A stretch of DNA of 64,000 nt, taken from NCBI RefSeq assembly GCF_947493875.1, contig NZ_CANLSU010000003.1, positions 310,001 to 374,000 on the forward strand, written 5' to 3'. Positions within the stretch are counted from its first letter, which is position 1; each line of letters starts with the position of its first letter. The translations under genes and the position numbers were made by a program. The notes below the pieces were generated by a model that searched no databases, had not been told where the DNA came from, and saw only the letters and a program-made list of their open reading frames with translations. Shown here piece after piece: positions 17,009-27,036 of this stretch. This DNA comes from an uncultured Marinococcus sp. Lineage in GTDB: Bacteria > Bacillota > Bacilli > Bacillales > Marinococcaceae.

Positions 17009-20000
17009 CGTTTTCCTCCTCCTGGAACAGCGTCTCCCATTTCATGCCCCCGCTCCGAAAGCTCCGGAATTCGTTGCCCGGAAACCCGCGGTCGAATTGG
17101 CATACAGAATGAAATTCACAGTAGTCACATGCTTTTTTTTGTTTCATTTGAAAAGGCTGAATGCTCGTATCGCCTGCTCTCAGCTGCTCACCGATATGGC
17201 GGATTTTTTCACGGATATGGCCGCGAAGACGTTCAAACTGTTCTTTTGACACGACCGGTGACTGTTTATTAAACCCTCCGCCTTTATTCAGACGCGCAGG
17301 TACAATAAACGAATCGGCGCCCGCCTCAAGCCGTTCATCCATCATTTTGGCAATGCCGGGGTCGTCCGGCAGAATGCCTTTCATGCGAAACTGCTTCATC
17401 ATCTCCTGCTCAATATCCTCCGGAGACCATGACCGCCCCGCCTGAATGATAGGATTGTGTACGTTGAAATACAGTACGCCGGCCGGGTCTGCTTTCGTTC
17501 CGAGCCATTCTTCGGAAAAGGAGAGCACTACATCCAGATAGACGAGCATCTGCAGCGCCAGTCCGAAAAATACTTCTTCCGGACGCAGGTCTTTAGCACT
17601 GGACTTGTAATCAATCACCCGGAGCAGCACCCCGCTGTCTGACACCGCCTGGTCCACGCGGTCAATTCTTCCCGCTACTTCCATCTGAGTGCCATCAGAC
17701 AGTTCAAACAGGAGCGGCGGAATTTCCTCGCTCGGTCCAAAGCCTACTTCAAGCCCGATAGGCGAAAAGCGGCTGGATTTTGCCTGCTGGCTCAAAATCA
17801 TCGAAGCCCGCTGCACGGTTTCTTCAAGCTTTTTTAATAAATACTGGTGTCTGGAATTGCTTAAAAGAATCTGGCGCTGAATGGCCGGAGCCAGTTCATG
17901 CACCGCTTCTTCGGCATAATCACGGGCATTTTGCTCGGAAAGCTCCTCCCACGTCCGCCCGTCCCGGTACACCGCTTTTGTTACATCCTTTAAAGCCGCG
18001 TGAAACAGCTGCCCGATATCCGGCGCTTCGAGCTTATACAGCTGTCTCTCCTTCAGCTTCAACCCATACGAAGCAAACTGCCGGAAAGCACAGGCTTCAT
18101 ACTGCTCCATCCGCGACACGCTCGTTTTCATTTTCCGCCCGTACAGCTCCCGGGTTGTTTCCCTCGACAGAGCTACTGCTTCATTACGGTAAAACAGGCT
18201 TTTCGTCAGTTTTTCCATACGGTTGTTTTTGACAAAAATATTGTACACGCTCCACCAGAGTTCAGCCACGTCCTCTCCCTGCCTGCAGCGTTCAAGTTCC
18301 CCAATCAAAAAGCTCATTGTTTTCATGGAGGCATTTACAAAATGCAGCTGCTCCTCTTTGCTGTAGACACCTGGTTCGTTTTGAATCAGCACCGGTGCCT
18401 GGTCCGGGAACATGTCCAGGAGCTGCTGGATCACAATCGAGGGCTGAAGCCGCTTTCCTTCTTCATCCGCCATTGGGTAGCTGACAATCAGTTTGTCAGA
18501 GGGCAGACTCATCGTGCGATAAATGAGGAAGTTTTCATTCAGAAGCTTTGCCTCCCCGCTTTCTTCAAGCTCAATGCCCTGCTGCTCGAGCCAGTCCCGG
18601 TCTCCCTCCTGCAGCATACTGCTTTCTTCGAGGGCAGCCGGAAGGACACCTTCGTTTACGCCGAGCAGATACACCACTTTAATATCCAGCAGCCGTGAAC
18701 GTTCCATATCAGCTGCAGTTACCTGGTCCAGGGAAGGAGGCACAATCGAAAAAGTCGCTTTCGTAAAGCCAGCTTCCATCATCTGTTGAAAGGTCTGCAT
18801 CCCTGCCTTATCATCGCCGGCCACCTCTACCATCTGCTCTAGCAGGTCCACGATCATGTCCCAGATCTGCTCATGCTCTCTTGCCATCTCCAGACGGTTA
18901 TGATGGAGGCAGTCATCGCGCATCATTTCAAGTTTTTCCGGTATCCGGAGCTCCTCTAAAAATGTAAATAATGCACCCGCTTTTTCCCGTACAGTCCGTG
19001 CTTTTTTCAGTCTTGCCTGCAGCGAGAATAATGGAGCACTCAACCGCATTCGTGTCTGATGAATGTCTCTTTCGATCTCGTGGTTGTCTTTATGCTCCCA
19101 GTCGTCCTCCACATTGGTGGCATGGTACCGGTAGACCCACTGTTCTTCGCTTTTCCAGTCTTTTTCTTTGACGTTTCGGGCGAGCACGTAGTTTTCCAGA
19201 AAGTCCACCTGTTTTCTCGCTTCCGTCCAGGACTCATGCACGTCAAACAGCATATCTGTTTTAAATGTCCGGAATACTGACTCGTATCTCCACCGTTCTG
19301 CAATGGTCTCAAGCGCTGACCGGATAAATTCCACTACCGGGTGATTCAGTACCGGGCGCGTTTCATCCACAAACACCGGAACCCGGTAATCCTGAAACAC
19401 GGTTTCAATTATATGATTGTAATCCCCCGGGTTTCTGGCGACGACGGCAATATCCTCATACCTGTAATTATGATCCCGGACAAGCGCCGCGATATCCCGC
19501 GCACATTCCTCCACCTCTGTGCGGCGGTTGACCGCATTTTTAACTGTAACAGCATCTCCGCCCCGGCTTGTTTTATAGGAACGGTTTTCCATGAACCTCT
19601 CTAAATGCTGCAGCGCTTCGTGCTTATTTGTCGCTCCGCCGTTAAACCAGTACGGCTTCTCCACCGCTACGGCGTGCTCCTCTGCCAGCCCGTTCAGCTG
19701 GTAATACGTTTTTGCTGTCTGTCTGAACATATCCGGAGCTGGATGTGTGTCTTCCTTATTTGTTAAATCGTCGAGCGTCAATGCCACCCGCACATCCTGC
19801 GAGTACTGAAGCAGCTGCCCGACCACTGAAAGCTCCTGCGGCGTGAACCTGTGGAAGCCATCAATATAAACGACTGCTTCTGCAAGGTATGCAGACGAGG
19901 CTACTTTTTCAGTCAGCCAGAACAGCTGCTCTTCACTTCCGATGTAGCGGTCACCAATGATCTTATCCATCTCTTCCCAAATGAGCAGAAGGTCCTGCAG

Positions 20001-20483
20001 CTTTGCGGTTAAAATGCGGTCAGCGCCGGTTGCTCCGCTGCTTTCCAGCTCTGTCGCCATATCACGCATAGCCGTTTTGGATACGTTATGAGTTTTCCAT
20101 TCTGTAATTACTTCATCGACCTGGTCAATGAAACCATCCGTATAGCTCGACGTTTCATACAGCCGAAAATGCTTACGCTGTTCACTGATCACTTTGCGGA
20201 TCAGCATCTGTTTACCTGTTTTCTGAAGGGCGGTTTTGGCTGCTCCTCCCGTTTCCTGAAAAACCTTCCACGCAAGTCTCGGGAAGCTGTAAACCTGGGC
20301 CCTTGTCATCCCTTTTTCCGACAGGCGGACAAGCTGTTGTTCCACCTGGAAAGTCATTTGATCAGGGGTAATAACGATAACCGGAGGTCCGTTGGGATCA
20401 CGGGTGATCATTTCATTGATCTCTTGGTACATGGCGGTGGACTTACCCATTCCGGAGCGTCCGAGATAAAATTGTAGGCTCAT
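16986..20483 (-). CDS. addB: AddB helicase-nuclease subunit B
   Basis: AddB is the second subunit of the RecBCD-like AddAB enzyme, with a Walker A, Chi recognition and a 5'-strand nuclease stabilised by a 4Fe-4S cluster. Seen here are GRSGMGKSTA near the N-terminus, the nuclease residues AGRIDRVDQ and VIDYKSSAK, and the cluster cysteines. One cysteine is in YEACAFRQF and three are in ACDYCEFHSVC near the C-terminus. The start is taken at 20483 (MSLQFYLGRSG), with AGAGGAG 7 nt upstream; a longer frame to 20519 has no ribosome-binding site. At 1165 aa it matches the family. It opens the addBA-sbcDC operon. Confidence 0.96.
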   Translation of the reverse strand: MSLQFYLGRSGMGKSTAMYQEINEMITRDPNGPPVIVITPDQMTFQVEQQLVRLSEKGMTRAQVYSFPRLAWKVFQETGGAAKTALQKTGKQMLIRKVISEQRKHFRLYETSSYTDGFIDQVDEVITEWKTHNVSKTAMRDMATELESSGATGADRILTAKLQDLLLIWEEMDKIIGDRYIGSEEQLFWLTEKVASSAYLAEAVVYIDGFHRFTPQELSVVGQLLQYSQDVRVALTLDDLTNKEDTHPAPDMFRQTAKTYYQLNGLAEEHAVAVEKPYWFNGGATNKHEALQHLERFMENRSYKTSRGGDAVTVKNAVNRRTEVEECARDIAALVRDHNYRYEDIAVVARNPGDYNHIIETVFQDYRVPVFVDETRPVLNHPVVEFIRSALETIAERWRYESVFRTFKTDMLFDVHESWTEARKQVDFLENYVLARNVKEKDWKSEEQWVYRYHATNVEDDWEHKDNHEIERDIHQTRMRLSAPLFSLQARLKKARTVREKAGALFTFLEELRIPEKLEMMRDDCLHHNRLEMAREHEQIWDMIVDLLEQMVEVAGDDKAGMQTFQQMMEAGFTKATFSIVPPSLDQVTAADMERSRLLDIKVVYLLGVNEGVLPAALEESSMLQEGDRDWLEQQGIELEESGEAKLLNENFLIYRTMSLPSDKLIVSYPMADEEGKRLQPSIVIQQLLDMFPDQAPVLIQNEPGVYSKEEQLHFVNASMKTMSFLIGELERCRQGEDVAELWWSVYNIFVKNNRMEKLTKSLFYRNEAVALSRETTRELYGRKMKTSVSRMEQYEACAFRQFASYGLKLKERQLYKLEAPDIGQLFHAALKDVTKAVYRDGRTWEELSEQNARDYAEEAVHELAPAIQRQILLSNSRHQYLLKKLEETVQRASMILSQQAKSSRFSPIGLEVGFGPSEEIPPLLFELSDGTQMEVAGRIDRVDQAVSDSGVLLRVIDYKSSAKDLRPEEVFFGLALQMLVYLDVVLSFSEEWLGTKADPAGVLYFNVHNPIIQAGRSWSPEDIEQEMMKQFRMKGILPDDPGIAKMMDERLEAGADSFIVPARLNKGGGFNKQSPVVSKEQFERLRGHIREKIRHIGEQLRAGDTSIQPFQMKQKKACDYCEFHSVCQFDRGFPGNEFRSFRSGGMKWETLFQEEENDESEDHS

Positions 20484-20531
20484 GAACATTCTCCTCTGCC
20501 GGCTTAAAAACCGGATCATATGTTTGGTTTT

Positions 20532-20577
20532 ATTATATCAGATTTTTAATTTTTTGTTTAATACAGTATGTGAAATT
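20532..20577 (-). promoter_or_regulatory. Promoter of addBA-sbcDC with copy 2 of the 16-bp motif
   Basis: On the minus strand an extended -10 TGATATAAT (hexamer at 20532-20537) lacks a good -35. AATTTCACATACTGTA (20562-20577) lies with 24 nt between it and the -10. The same arrangement recurs upstream of the 74-aa gene/kapB transcript (23 nt), suggesting a shared activator site. Confidence 0.6.
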
Positions 20578-20594
20578 AATTAATTTCCATACAA

Positions 20595-20620
20595 AAAACG
20601 CCCTGCTGCCAGGACGTTTT
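20595..20620 (-). terminator. Intrinsic terminator of the 107-aa gene
   Basis: AACGTCCTG/CAGGGCGTT stem (one wobble) on the minus strand followed by TTTTTTG, 8 bp after the stop at 20628. Confidence 0.85.
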
Positions 20621-20627
20621 TCACTTA

Positions 20628-20951
20628 TTAGGAAACAGCGTTCGCTGTTTTTTGTGGTTTGCTGAATCGTTTTACTCCTGCGCAGTTGAGATGTTCGAAC
20701 GGACCGAATCCATGGAGGAATAGGCGCAATTCTTTTTTCAGCTGCAGGCGTTCATGGACATACACCGAAATGTCTTCAAACTGGTAACGCGTATATGTGG
20801 CAGTTTCAGCAGGTGTGCCTACCTGTACTACTGTATCGACTGGGCCTTTGTCTTTTTTCTGATTCCAAAAATAAAATGGGTCCAGCGTAACTACGCCTCC
20901 ATCTTTTCTAATACGCGCAGCTGTTTTTCGGTCCATCTTAATATTGCTCAT
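20628..20951 (-). CDS. Uncharacterised protein, 107 aa
   Basis: No family recognised. The start at 20951 (MSNIKMDRKTAARIRKDGG) is selected by CCAAGGAGGG 6-7 nt upstream; an in-frame start at 20984 lacks one. The N-terminus is basic and helical, and the middle is beta-rich (VDTVVQVGTPAETATYTRYQ). The C-terminal part carries a single cysteine in HLNCAGVKRF. It is small and soluble with no signal peptide. It has its own promoter and terminator, so it is a monocistronic unit between odhAB and addB. Confidence 0.75.
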   Translation of the reverse strand: MSNIKMDRKTAARIRKDGGVVTLDPFYFWNQKKDKGPVDTVVQVGTPAETATYTRYQFEDISVYVHERLQLKKELRLFLHGFGPFEHLNCAGVKRFSKPQKTANAVS

Positions 20952-20998
20952 ACTATCCCTCCTTGGTATATCGTGTTCTCTCAACGATCACATAAATG

Positions 20999-21028
20999 AT
21001 TATATCAATAGATAGAAACGGAACGCAA
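20999..21028 (-). promoter_or_regulatory. Sigma-A promoter of the 107-aa gene
   Basis: On the minus strand: TTGCGT (21023-21028), an 18-bp spacer and TATAAT (20999-21004), about 45 bp before the start codon. Confidence 0.6.
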
Positions 21029-21191
21029 GCGTTAAACGAAGAAAAAATCATTTATTTTCATTTCATCTCTGTTTTTACGATAAAATGGCTGAAAATCAGA
21101 GATTATCGCGGAATATGAAAAAATATGAGTTTTCTTATCGTCAGCCTGGCACCAGTATAAGCCCTGCCTTTTTGTTTTTCTGCAAAGAAAA

Positions 21192-21211
21192 AACCCGCCG
21201 GGAAGCGGGCT
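21192..21211 (-). terminator. Intrinsic terminator of odhAB
   Basis: GCCCGC/GCGGGT-type stem followed on the minus strand by TTTTTTC, 13 bp after the odhB stop. Confidence 0.88.
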
Positions 21212-21223
21212 TTTTTTCGTATA

Positions 21224-22522
21224 TTACCCTTCAAGCAGAAGGTTTTCCGGATCTTCAAGCAGCTGTTTCAGCGTTACAAGAAAGCTTACTGCTTCTTTGC
21301 CATCTACGATGCGGTGATCATAGGAAAGGGCTGTATACATCATTGGACGGTTCTCCATCGTATCCTGGTCGATGGCCACCGGGCGCCACTGGATCGTGTG
21401 CATCCCGAGTATACCTACCTGCGGAGCGTTCAAAATCGGTGTCGAAAGCAGCGAACCGAAAACGCCTCCGTTCGTAATAGTGAAGGTACCGCCCTGAAGA
21501 TCTTTCAAGGTTAATTTATTATCGCGGGCTTTTAAGGAAAGGTCCATAATTTCCTGTTCAATTTCAGCAAACGTTTTACGGTCTGCATCCCGGACTACTG
21601 GTACTACGAGGCCATCATCAGTGGAAACAGCCATGCCGATATCATAGAACTGCTTTTTAATCACTTCTGTAGCCTGGATTTCCGCGTTAAGCAGCGGATA
21701 TTTTTTCAACGCCGCGATAACACCCTTCGTAAAGAAGGACATAAATCCGAGGCGTACGTCGTGCTGTTCCTGGAACGTATCCTTCCGGCGCTTTCTCAGA
21801 TCCATGATTGCTGACATGTCCACTTCGTTAAACGTGGTCAGCATCGCTGTTTCCTGCTGGACTTCCTTCAGCCGGCTCGCGATCGTCTGACGGCGGCGGG
21901 ACATTTTGATGCGCTCAACCGGTTTGCCTTCGAATTCGTCTTTCTCGGTTTTTGCAGCAGGTTTTTCCGGCTGTTTTTCTTCTTTTTTGCTGCTTCCTTT
22001 GACCTCATTATCCACATCTTCTTTGCGGACGCGGCCCTTTGGATCACTTCCGGACACTTCGTTCAAGTCAATGCCCTGCTCGCGGGCATATTTACGCACA
22101 GATGGAGAAGCAACAGGGCGGTCTGCCGGAGATTCTTCTTTCGATTCTTCTTCCGTGCTTTCTTTTGATTTATCTGCTGCCGGCTCTTTGGAAGCCTCCT
22201 GTTTTTCTTCCTGCTTTTCTTCGCTTTCCTTTTCGGGAGCCGCTTCCTCCGAGCTTTTCTCTTCTGAGCTTCCGCCGCCGGCTTCACCGTTTTCATCCAC
22301 AACGGCAATTACTTCGCCGACCTCTACGTTGTCTCCCTCTTCTTTTAACAGTTCCTGGAGGACACCAGTTTTTTCCGACGGGATTTCCACATTCACTTTG
22401 TCAGTTTCAAGCTCAGCGATGTTTTCTCCCTGTTCGACTTTGTCCCCTGGTTTTTTTAACCATTCTGCGATTGTTCCCTCTGTAACGGATTCGCCTAGTT
22501 CTGGTACTTTGATCTCTGCCAT
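21224..22522 (-). CDS. odhB: Dihydrolipoyl succinyltransferase, E2 of 2-oxoglutarate dehydrogenase
   Basis: E2 of the 2-oxoglutarate dehydrogenase complex (TCA cycle), transferring succinyl from E1-bound TPP to CoA. Domains in order: a lipoyl domain at 1-75 with lipoyl-lysine K42 in [13 protein letters not shown]; a long Glu/Lys/Ser linker; a peripheral-subunit-binding domain ([20 protein letters not shown], then GRVRKEDV); and a catalytic domain with [10 protein letters not shown] and the active-site [11 protein letters not shown] near the C-terminus. The linker is unusually acidic, consistent with a halophile. It starts 13 bp after odhA and is followed by a terminator. E3 is not encoded here. 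Confidence 0.96.
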   Translation of the reverse strand: MAEIKVPELGESVTEGTIAEWLKKPGDKVEQGENIAELETDKVNVEIPSEKTGVLQELLKEEGDNVEVGEVIAVVDENGEAGGGSSEEKSSEEAAPEKESEEKQEEKQEASKEPAADKSKESTEEESKEESPADRPVASPSVRKYAREQGIDLNEVSGSDPKGRVRKEDVDNEVKGSSKKEEKQPEKPAAKTEKDEFEGKPVERIKMSRRRQTIASRLKEVQQETAMLTTFNEVDMSAIMDLRKRRKDTFQEQHDVRLGFMSFFTKGVIAALKKYPLLNAEIQATEVIKKQFYDIGMAVSTDDGLVVPVVRDADRKTFAEIEQEIMDLSLKARDNKLTLKDLQGGTFTITNGGVFGSLLSTPILNAPQVGILGMHTIQWRPVAIDQDTMENRPMMYTALSYDHRIVDGKEAVSFLVTLKQLLEDPENLLLEG

Positions 22523-22535
22523 GACTGCGTCCTCC

Positions 22536-25382
22536 TTATTCGTTTCCTTTTAGGGCTTCCTGGATGATGCGGTTCTGTTCTTTTTTATGGATTGTAGGGT
22601 CGCCTTCTGCCGGACTTGACCTTCTGCGGCGCCCGATGTAATCCACCGATGCTCCTTTTGGAGCCAGGTTATGCAGGAGCGGGTACATGTAATACCATGC
22701 GCCCATGTTCTTCGGCTCTTCCTGGACCCATTGGATCGATTTTACGTTTGGATACGCTTCTAGGATGTCACGAATTTCTTCTTCCGGAAACGGATAGAGC
22801 TCTTCAATCCGGACAATATGGATATCACTCGGTACTTCACCGTCGGCCAGTGCTTCATGCAGGTCGATCGTCATTTTTCCAGTACCTACGAGCAGGCGTT
22901 TTACTTTCTTTTTGTCTTTGCCCGTCAGCGGATCCTCCACTACGGATTGGAAAGCACCTTCACCGAAGGCTTCCGGTTCGCTTGCTACGGTCTGATTACG
23001 CAGCAGGCTTTTTGGTGTCATGAGTACAAGCGGACGCATTTCGTCTTTTCCGAGAAATTCCGCCTGGCGCCGGAGCAGATGAAAGTATTGTGCTGAACTT
23101 GAAAGGTAAGCGACATTCCAGTTGTTTTCTGCCGAGAGTGTCAGGAAACGTTCGAGTCTTGCACTCGAGTGCTCCGGTCCCTGTCCTTCGTAGCCGTGCG
23201 GGAGCAGAAAGACCATACCGGACTTTTGTCCCCATTTGGCGCGGCCCGCAGATACAAATTGATCAAATATCACCTGCGCAGCGTTACCGAAATCACCAAA
23301 CTGGGCTTCCCAGAGTGTCAGCGTTTCCGGGGCCTGCACATTGTAACCATATTCAAAACCTACAATACCGTTTTCGGAGAGCGGACTGTTGTATAGTGCA
23401 AAGGCTGCATTTGCTTTCGAGAACGCATGCATAGGGGAGTACATATCACCGTTTTTATGGTCATGGAGCACCAGATGTCTCTGCGCGAACGTACCGCGCT
23501 GGGAATCCTGACCAGTTAAACGCACCGGTGTCCCGTCCGCCAGAATCGTTGCGAAAGCCAGCGCTTCGGCATGGCCCCAGTCCACTTTGCCGCCTTCTTC
23601 CATAGCCGGACCGCGGCGCTCAAGAATTTTTCTTAATTTCGGAAAGACGTTAAAGTTTTCCGGCCAGGTAATAAGCTCCTGGTTAATTTCTTTCAGTTCA
23701 TTTAAGTCATAGCCGGTCTCAACTTTAGGAAGACGTTTTTCCACTTCTTCCGGAACAGGTCCAAGCTCGGTTTCCGCTTCTTTATCCTCTGCTACTTTAT
23801 TGTATTGGTCCCGCAGATGATTCAGCGTATCCTCTTTCAGCTGATCAGTTTCTGATTTGTCCCAGAAGCCGATTTCATCCAGATGGTCCGCATAATGCTC
23901 CCTAACAGTCGGATGCTCCCTGATCAATCCGTAAAGGTACGGCTGGGTTGCCGCCGGTTCGTCCGTTTCGTTATGGCCATAACGGCGGTAGCCAATCAAG
24001 TCAATCAGGAAGTCTTTGTTAAATTTATTTCTGTATTCGTAAGCCAGCTGTACGGCCGCAAGACAGGCCTCCGGTTCATCCGCATTCACGTGAATAACCG
24101 GGATTTCGTATCCCTTGGCCGGGTCGCTCGAATAGGTGGTACTTCTTGCTTCATCCGTGTCGGTTGTAAAACCGAGCTGGTTATTGGCAATAATATGCAC
24201 GGTGCCGCCAGTCTGATACCCTTTCAGCCGGCTCATGTTCAGGGTTTCTGTTACGACGCCCTCGCCGGGAAAAGCCGCATCCCCGTGCACTAAAATAGCC
24301 ATGGCCTTAGAGCCGTCCTGCTGCGGAAAGCCCGGTTCGCTGCAGTCATCCTGGGCTGCCCTCGTATAGCCTTCCACAACCGGATTGACGTATTCCAGGT
24401 GACTCGGATTGTTGGCCAGGGAAATACGGGACTCAAACGATTCCTGATTAATGTTTTTATCTGCCCCCAGGTGATACTTTACATCTCCTGTCCAGCCGTA
24501 ATTAATCCCGACAGAGCCTTCCGAAGGCACGAGATCTTTGTTTGGAGAGTGCTGAAACTCAGAGAAGATCAGGTCGTAAGGCTTCCCGATAACTTTAGCC
24601 AGGACACTCAAACGACCCCGGTGGGCCATGCCGATCATAATGTTTCTTGCCCCGTCCTGCATCGCACTGTGGGTGAGCTCTTCCATGATAGGAGCAAGAA
24701 TGTCAATTCCTTCTATAGAAAAACGTTTCTGGCCGACAAACGTTTTCTGCAGAAACTGCTCAAATGCTTCTACTTCCGTAAGGCTTTTCAACAGAGCTTT
24801 GCGTTTATCCTCCGACACATCGCTGTAAATTTCGCCTGCCTCCACCTTGCGGTTGAGCCAGCGGTGTTCCTCCACGTCATGAACGTGGTCGAATTCAAAA
24901 GCGATGGTTTTAGTATACATCTGCTTTAAATGCTCGATTGCTTCGAGTCCGTCTGACACTGATTCCGGCGCATCCGGACATAGGATTTCCTTTGGTATGG
25001 TCCGAAGATCTTCTTCACTTAACCCATATTCTTCTATGCGAAGAAATGAGGTTTCCCCGTTTGGTTCCTGAAGCGGGTTGATGTCTGCAGACAGATGGCC
25101 GTGAATGCGGATGTTTTCAGCAAGTTTGACTGCATCCGCGATCTTTTCCATATTTAGTCCGGCACCGACTGCCTGGTCTTTATCCTCCACAGCAGGAGCA
25201 TAGCTGACTGCTGCTTCCCCATTTGAAGACGGAGGTCCGTACTGGTCGAACCAGCTTTTGATCTCCGGCTCCACGGCGTCAGGATCTTCTTTGTACACGT
25301 CGTATTGCTCCCACATATAACCCAGATTGGGACCATAAAATTCCTGCCAGGCTTCTTCAGCCCTGGATTGATGCTTACTCAT
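22536..25382 (-). CDS. odhA: 2-oxoglutarate dehydrogenase E1 component
   Basis: The thiamine-diphosphate-dependent E1 that decarboxylates 2-oxoglutarate and succinylates the E2 lipoyl group. The 948-aa length is typical (B. subtilis OdhA is about 944). The N-terminal [19 protein letters not shown] arm matches the family. TPP and active-site segments include [44 protein letters not shown] and, in the second half, [18 protein letters not shown] and [17 protein letters not shown]. It heads the odhAB operon. A GGGGG lies upstream of the ATG. A TTCATA-N16-TATGAT promoter is possible but weak. Confidence 0.97.
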   Translation of the reverse strand: MSKHQSRAEEAWQEFYGPNLGYMWEQYDVYKEDPDAVEPEIKSWFDQYGPPSSNGEAAVSYAPAVEDKDQAVGAGLNMEKIADAVKLAENIRIHGHLSADINPLQEPNGETSFLRIEEYGLSEEDLRTIPKEILCPDAPESVSDGLEAIEHLKQMYTKTIAFEFDHVHDVEEHRWLNRKVEAGEIYSDVSEDKRKALLKSLTEVEAFEQFLQKTFVGQKRFSIEGIDILAPIMEELTHSAMQDGARNIMIGMAHRGRLSVLAKVIGKPYDLIFSEFQHSPNKDLVPSEGSVGINYGWTGDVKYHLGADKNINQESFESRISLANNPSHLEYVNPVVEGYTRAAQDDCSEPGFPQQDGSKAMAILVHGDAAFPGEGVVTETLNMSRLKGYQTGGTVHIIANNQLGFTTDTDEARSTTYSSDPAKGYEIPVIHVNADEPEACLAAVQLAYEYRNKFNKDFLIDLIGYRRYGHNETDEPAATQPYLYGLIREHPTVREHYADHLDEIGFWDKSETDQLKEDTLNHLRDQYNKVAEDKEAETELGPVPEEVEKRLPKVETGYDLNELKEINQELITWPENFNVFPKLRKILERRGPAMEEGGKVDWGHAEALAFATILADGTPVRLTGQDSQRGTFAQRHLVLHDHKNGDMYSPMHAFSKANAAFALYNSPLSENGIVGFEYGYNVQAPETLTLWEAQFGDFGNAAQVIFDQFVSAGRAKWGQKSGMVFLLPHGYEGQGPEHSSARLERFLTLSAENNWNVAYLSSSAQYFHLLRRQAEFLGKDEMRPLVLMTPKSLLRNQTVASEPEAFGEGAFQSVVEDPLTGKDKKKVKRLLVGTGKMTIDLHEALADGEVPSDIHIVRIEELYPFPEEEIRDILEAYPNVKSIQWVQEEPKNMGAWYYMYPLLHNLAPKGASVDYIGRRRRSSPAEGDPTIHKKEQNRIIQEALKGNE

Positions 25383-25844
25383 CGAGTGATACCCCCAGCT
25401 TATGTGATCAATAAGTTTTCTAAACTATCATATTAGTCGTTTAATATCTATGAAGGTGAACCATTTGGAATGGAGTCTCCACCATCACTTCCCTTCTTCG
25501 ACTCAACCAATTCTTCGAGAACATGCCTTATCATAAATCAGACATATTTTAACATGCTTAGAGCAGGTGCTCAAAACCTTACACAGCCAAGTATACGAAA
25601 ATATGTATGTTCCTCGCTGCAGGAAGCCGGAAATCCGCCTGATTGCTGTTTTCCGGCATCTTTAAAGCGGCATTTCTTATGAAGCGTTCTCACACACCTA
25701 CATTGTACACTAATTCTTTTCACTTGACAGTCCCTAAACTGAATTATTTGCTTTTCCGGGCGGATCGGCATATTTCTTTTTCTTAAATATTAATCGCTGT
25801 GCTATGATTTATACATACTTTTTCACTTTCACAGGGGGATTTTC
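25383..25844. other. Divergent intergenic region odhA / HAD gene (462 bp)
   Basis: No convincing gene is seen. It holds the odhA promoter region on the minus strand and a plausible plus-strand promoter for the HAD gene (TTCTTA, 17 bp, TATGAT at 25803-25808). An 8-bp stem GCCGGAAA/TTTCCGGC lies at about 25626-25658. Short frames here lack ribosome-binding sites. Confidence 0.5.
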
Positions 25845-26624
25845 ATGAAAACACTTATTTTTGATTTAGACGACACCCTGCTCTGGGATAAAAAAAGCAT
25901 CACTGAAGCGCTGCGGGCCACGGCCTTCGATGCTGAAATACGTACTGGTGTAAAGGCACACCTGCTCATGGAAACCGTGCAGCGGACGGCCCCCGAGCTG
26001 TATAAAAAACTCTCTGTATATGATTTCACTAAAACGATAGGCATTAACGCATTCGAAGGCCTCTGGGGAAACTTTGACGATATTGAACACCGTCGCTTCC
26101 AGGAAATGAGCCGGCTTATTTCCTCCTACCAAAAAGAAACCTGGACACGTGCGCTTGCAGCCCATGGCGTTCACCAACCGGAAACAGGGGAATGGCTGAA
26201 AGACCGTTTTATTATGCATCGGCGACATCTTCCATACGTATACGCTGATACGTTTGAAGTCCTTCACACACTAAAGAACAATTACCAGCTGCTGATGCTC
26301 ACAAACGGCTCTCCAAGTCTGCAGCGGCTGAAGCTGTCACTCACCCCGGCCCTTGTACCTTTTTTTGACCATATTATTATCAGTGGCGAATTCGGTGTGG
26401 GCAAACCTGATCCTTCCATCTTTACTCATGCGCTGCATCTCGCAGGCGCCGCTCCTGAAGATACGCTGATGGTCGGCGACAACATGAACACCGATATTGC
26501 CGGGGCAAAAAATACCGGGATCAACAGCGCCTGGATTAACCATGACGGGAGCGTCCCGGCCCATGAATTCCGGGCAGAGCATGAACTGACAGCCCTCGGG
26601 GATCTGCTGCACCTGCTTCGCTGA
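25845..26624 (+). CDS. HAD-superfamily hydrolase
   Basis: A 259-aa phosphatase-type HAD protein. Motif I is IFDLDDTLLWD at the N-terminus, motif II MLTNGSPSLQ, motif III with Lys in GEFGVGKPDPSIF, and motif IV MVGDNMNTDIAGAKNTG. The helical cap between motifs I and II puts it in the YjjG/2-haloacid-dehalogenase-like subgroup, which dephosphorylates nucleotides or sugar phosphates. The substrate cannot be told from sequence. CAGGGGG lies 6-7 nt upstream of the ATG. It is monocistronic, and the next gene converges on it with a 13-bp gap and no clear terminator. Confidence 0.9.
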   Translation: MKTLIFDLDDTLLWDKKSITEALRATAFDAEIRTGVKAHLLMETVQRTAPELYKKLSVYDFTKTIGINAFEGLWGNFDDIEHRRFQEMSRLISSYQKETWTRALAAHGVHQPETGEWLKDRFIMHRRHLPYVYADTFEVLHTLKNNYQLLMLTNGSPSLQRLKLSLTPALVPFFDHIIISGEFGVGKPDPSIFTHALHLAGAAPEDTLMVGDNMNTDIAGAKNTGINSAWINHDGSVPAHEFRAEHELTALGDLLHLLR

Positions 26625-26637
26625 ACAGGCTTCCGGT

Positions 26638-26907
26638 TCACAAAAACGGACGGAGTTTTTTGACATATCGCTTCACGCGGAACAGCACCTCGCGCTGAAG
26701 CGAAGGACGGGGGATCTGGGAAGCAACTGCTTTCACGTCAGGATAGACTCCGTAAGCGTGGTAGGCTACCGGAATGACAGCTTCAAATAAAATATCGCCC
26801 TTTTCACGGTGTATTACTTCAGTTCTCACCTCCGCTATATGCGTCTGGAGTTCGTCCTCCGGCTCCTTTAAATAAACAGATTCAACATCAAAGATATATT
26901 GCGGCAT
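26638..26907 (-). CDS. Uncharacterised protein, 89 aa
   Basis: A small basic protein of unknown family. The start at 26907 (MPQYIFDVESVYL) is preferred because AAAGGAG lies 13 nt upstream; the frame can be extended to a TTG at 26958 without a ribosome-binding site. The N-terminal half reads as beta-strands (ELQTHIAEVRTEVIHRE, ILFEAVIPVAYHAYGVYP). The C-terminal tail is strongly basic (REVLFRVKRYVKKLRP), possibly nucleic-acid or membrane-surface binding. It converges with the HAD gene. Confidence 0.65.
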   Translation of the reverse strand: MPQYIFDVESVYLKEPEDELQTHIAEVRTEVIHREKGDILFEAVIPVAYHAYGVYPDVKAVASQIPRPSLQREVLFRVKRYVKKLRPFL

Positions 26908-27036
26908 GCCTTGATCGTGGCTCCTTTCCCTTGAGACGAATAAAAATGTTCTTTGCAAATGGCGGGTTTCGTGTTAATTTAGTACAATGTTTGTAGTAAT
27001 TATACATAAAATTGTATGAATATCGAGGTGAAGAAA

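Noticed and set aside
24399-24929. 176-aa plus-strand open frame inside odhA
   Set aside because: It lies antisense to a well-conserved 948-aa enzyme, has no ribosome-binding site and shows arbitrary Cys/His/Phe-rich composition; a shadow frame. The many similar frames antisense to addA, addB, sbcC and gltA were rejected likewise.
25470-25682. 70-aa frame in the odhA-HAD intergenic region
   Set aside because: No ribosome-binding site, no recognisable protein features, low coding character.
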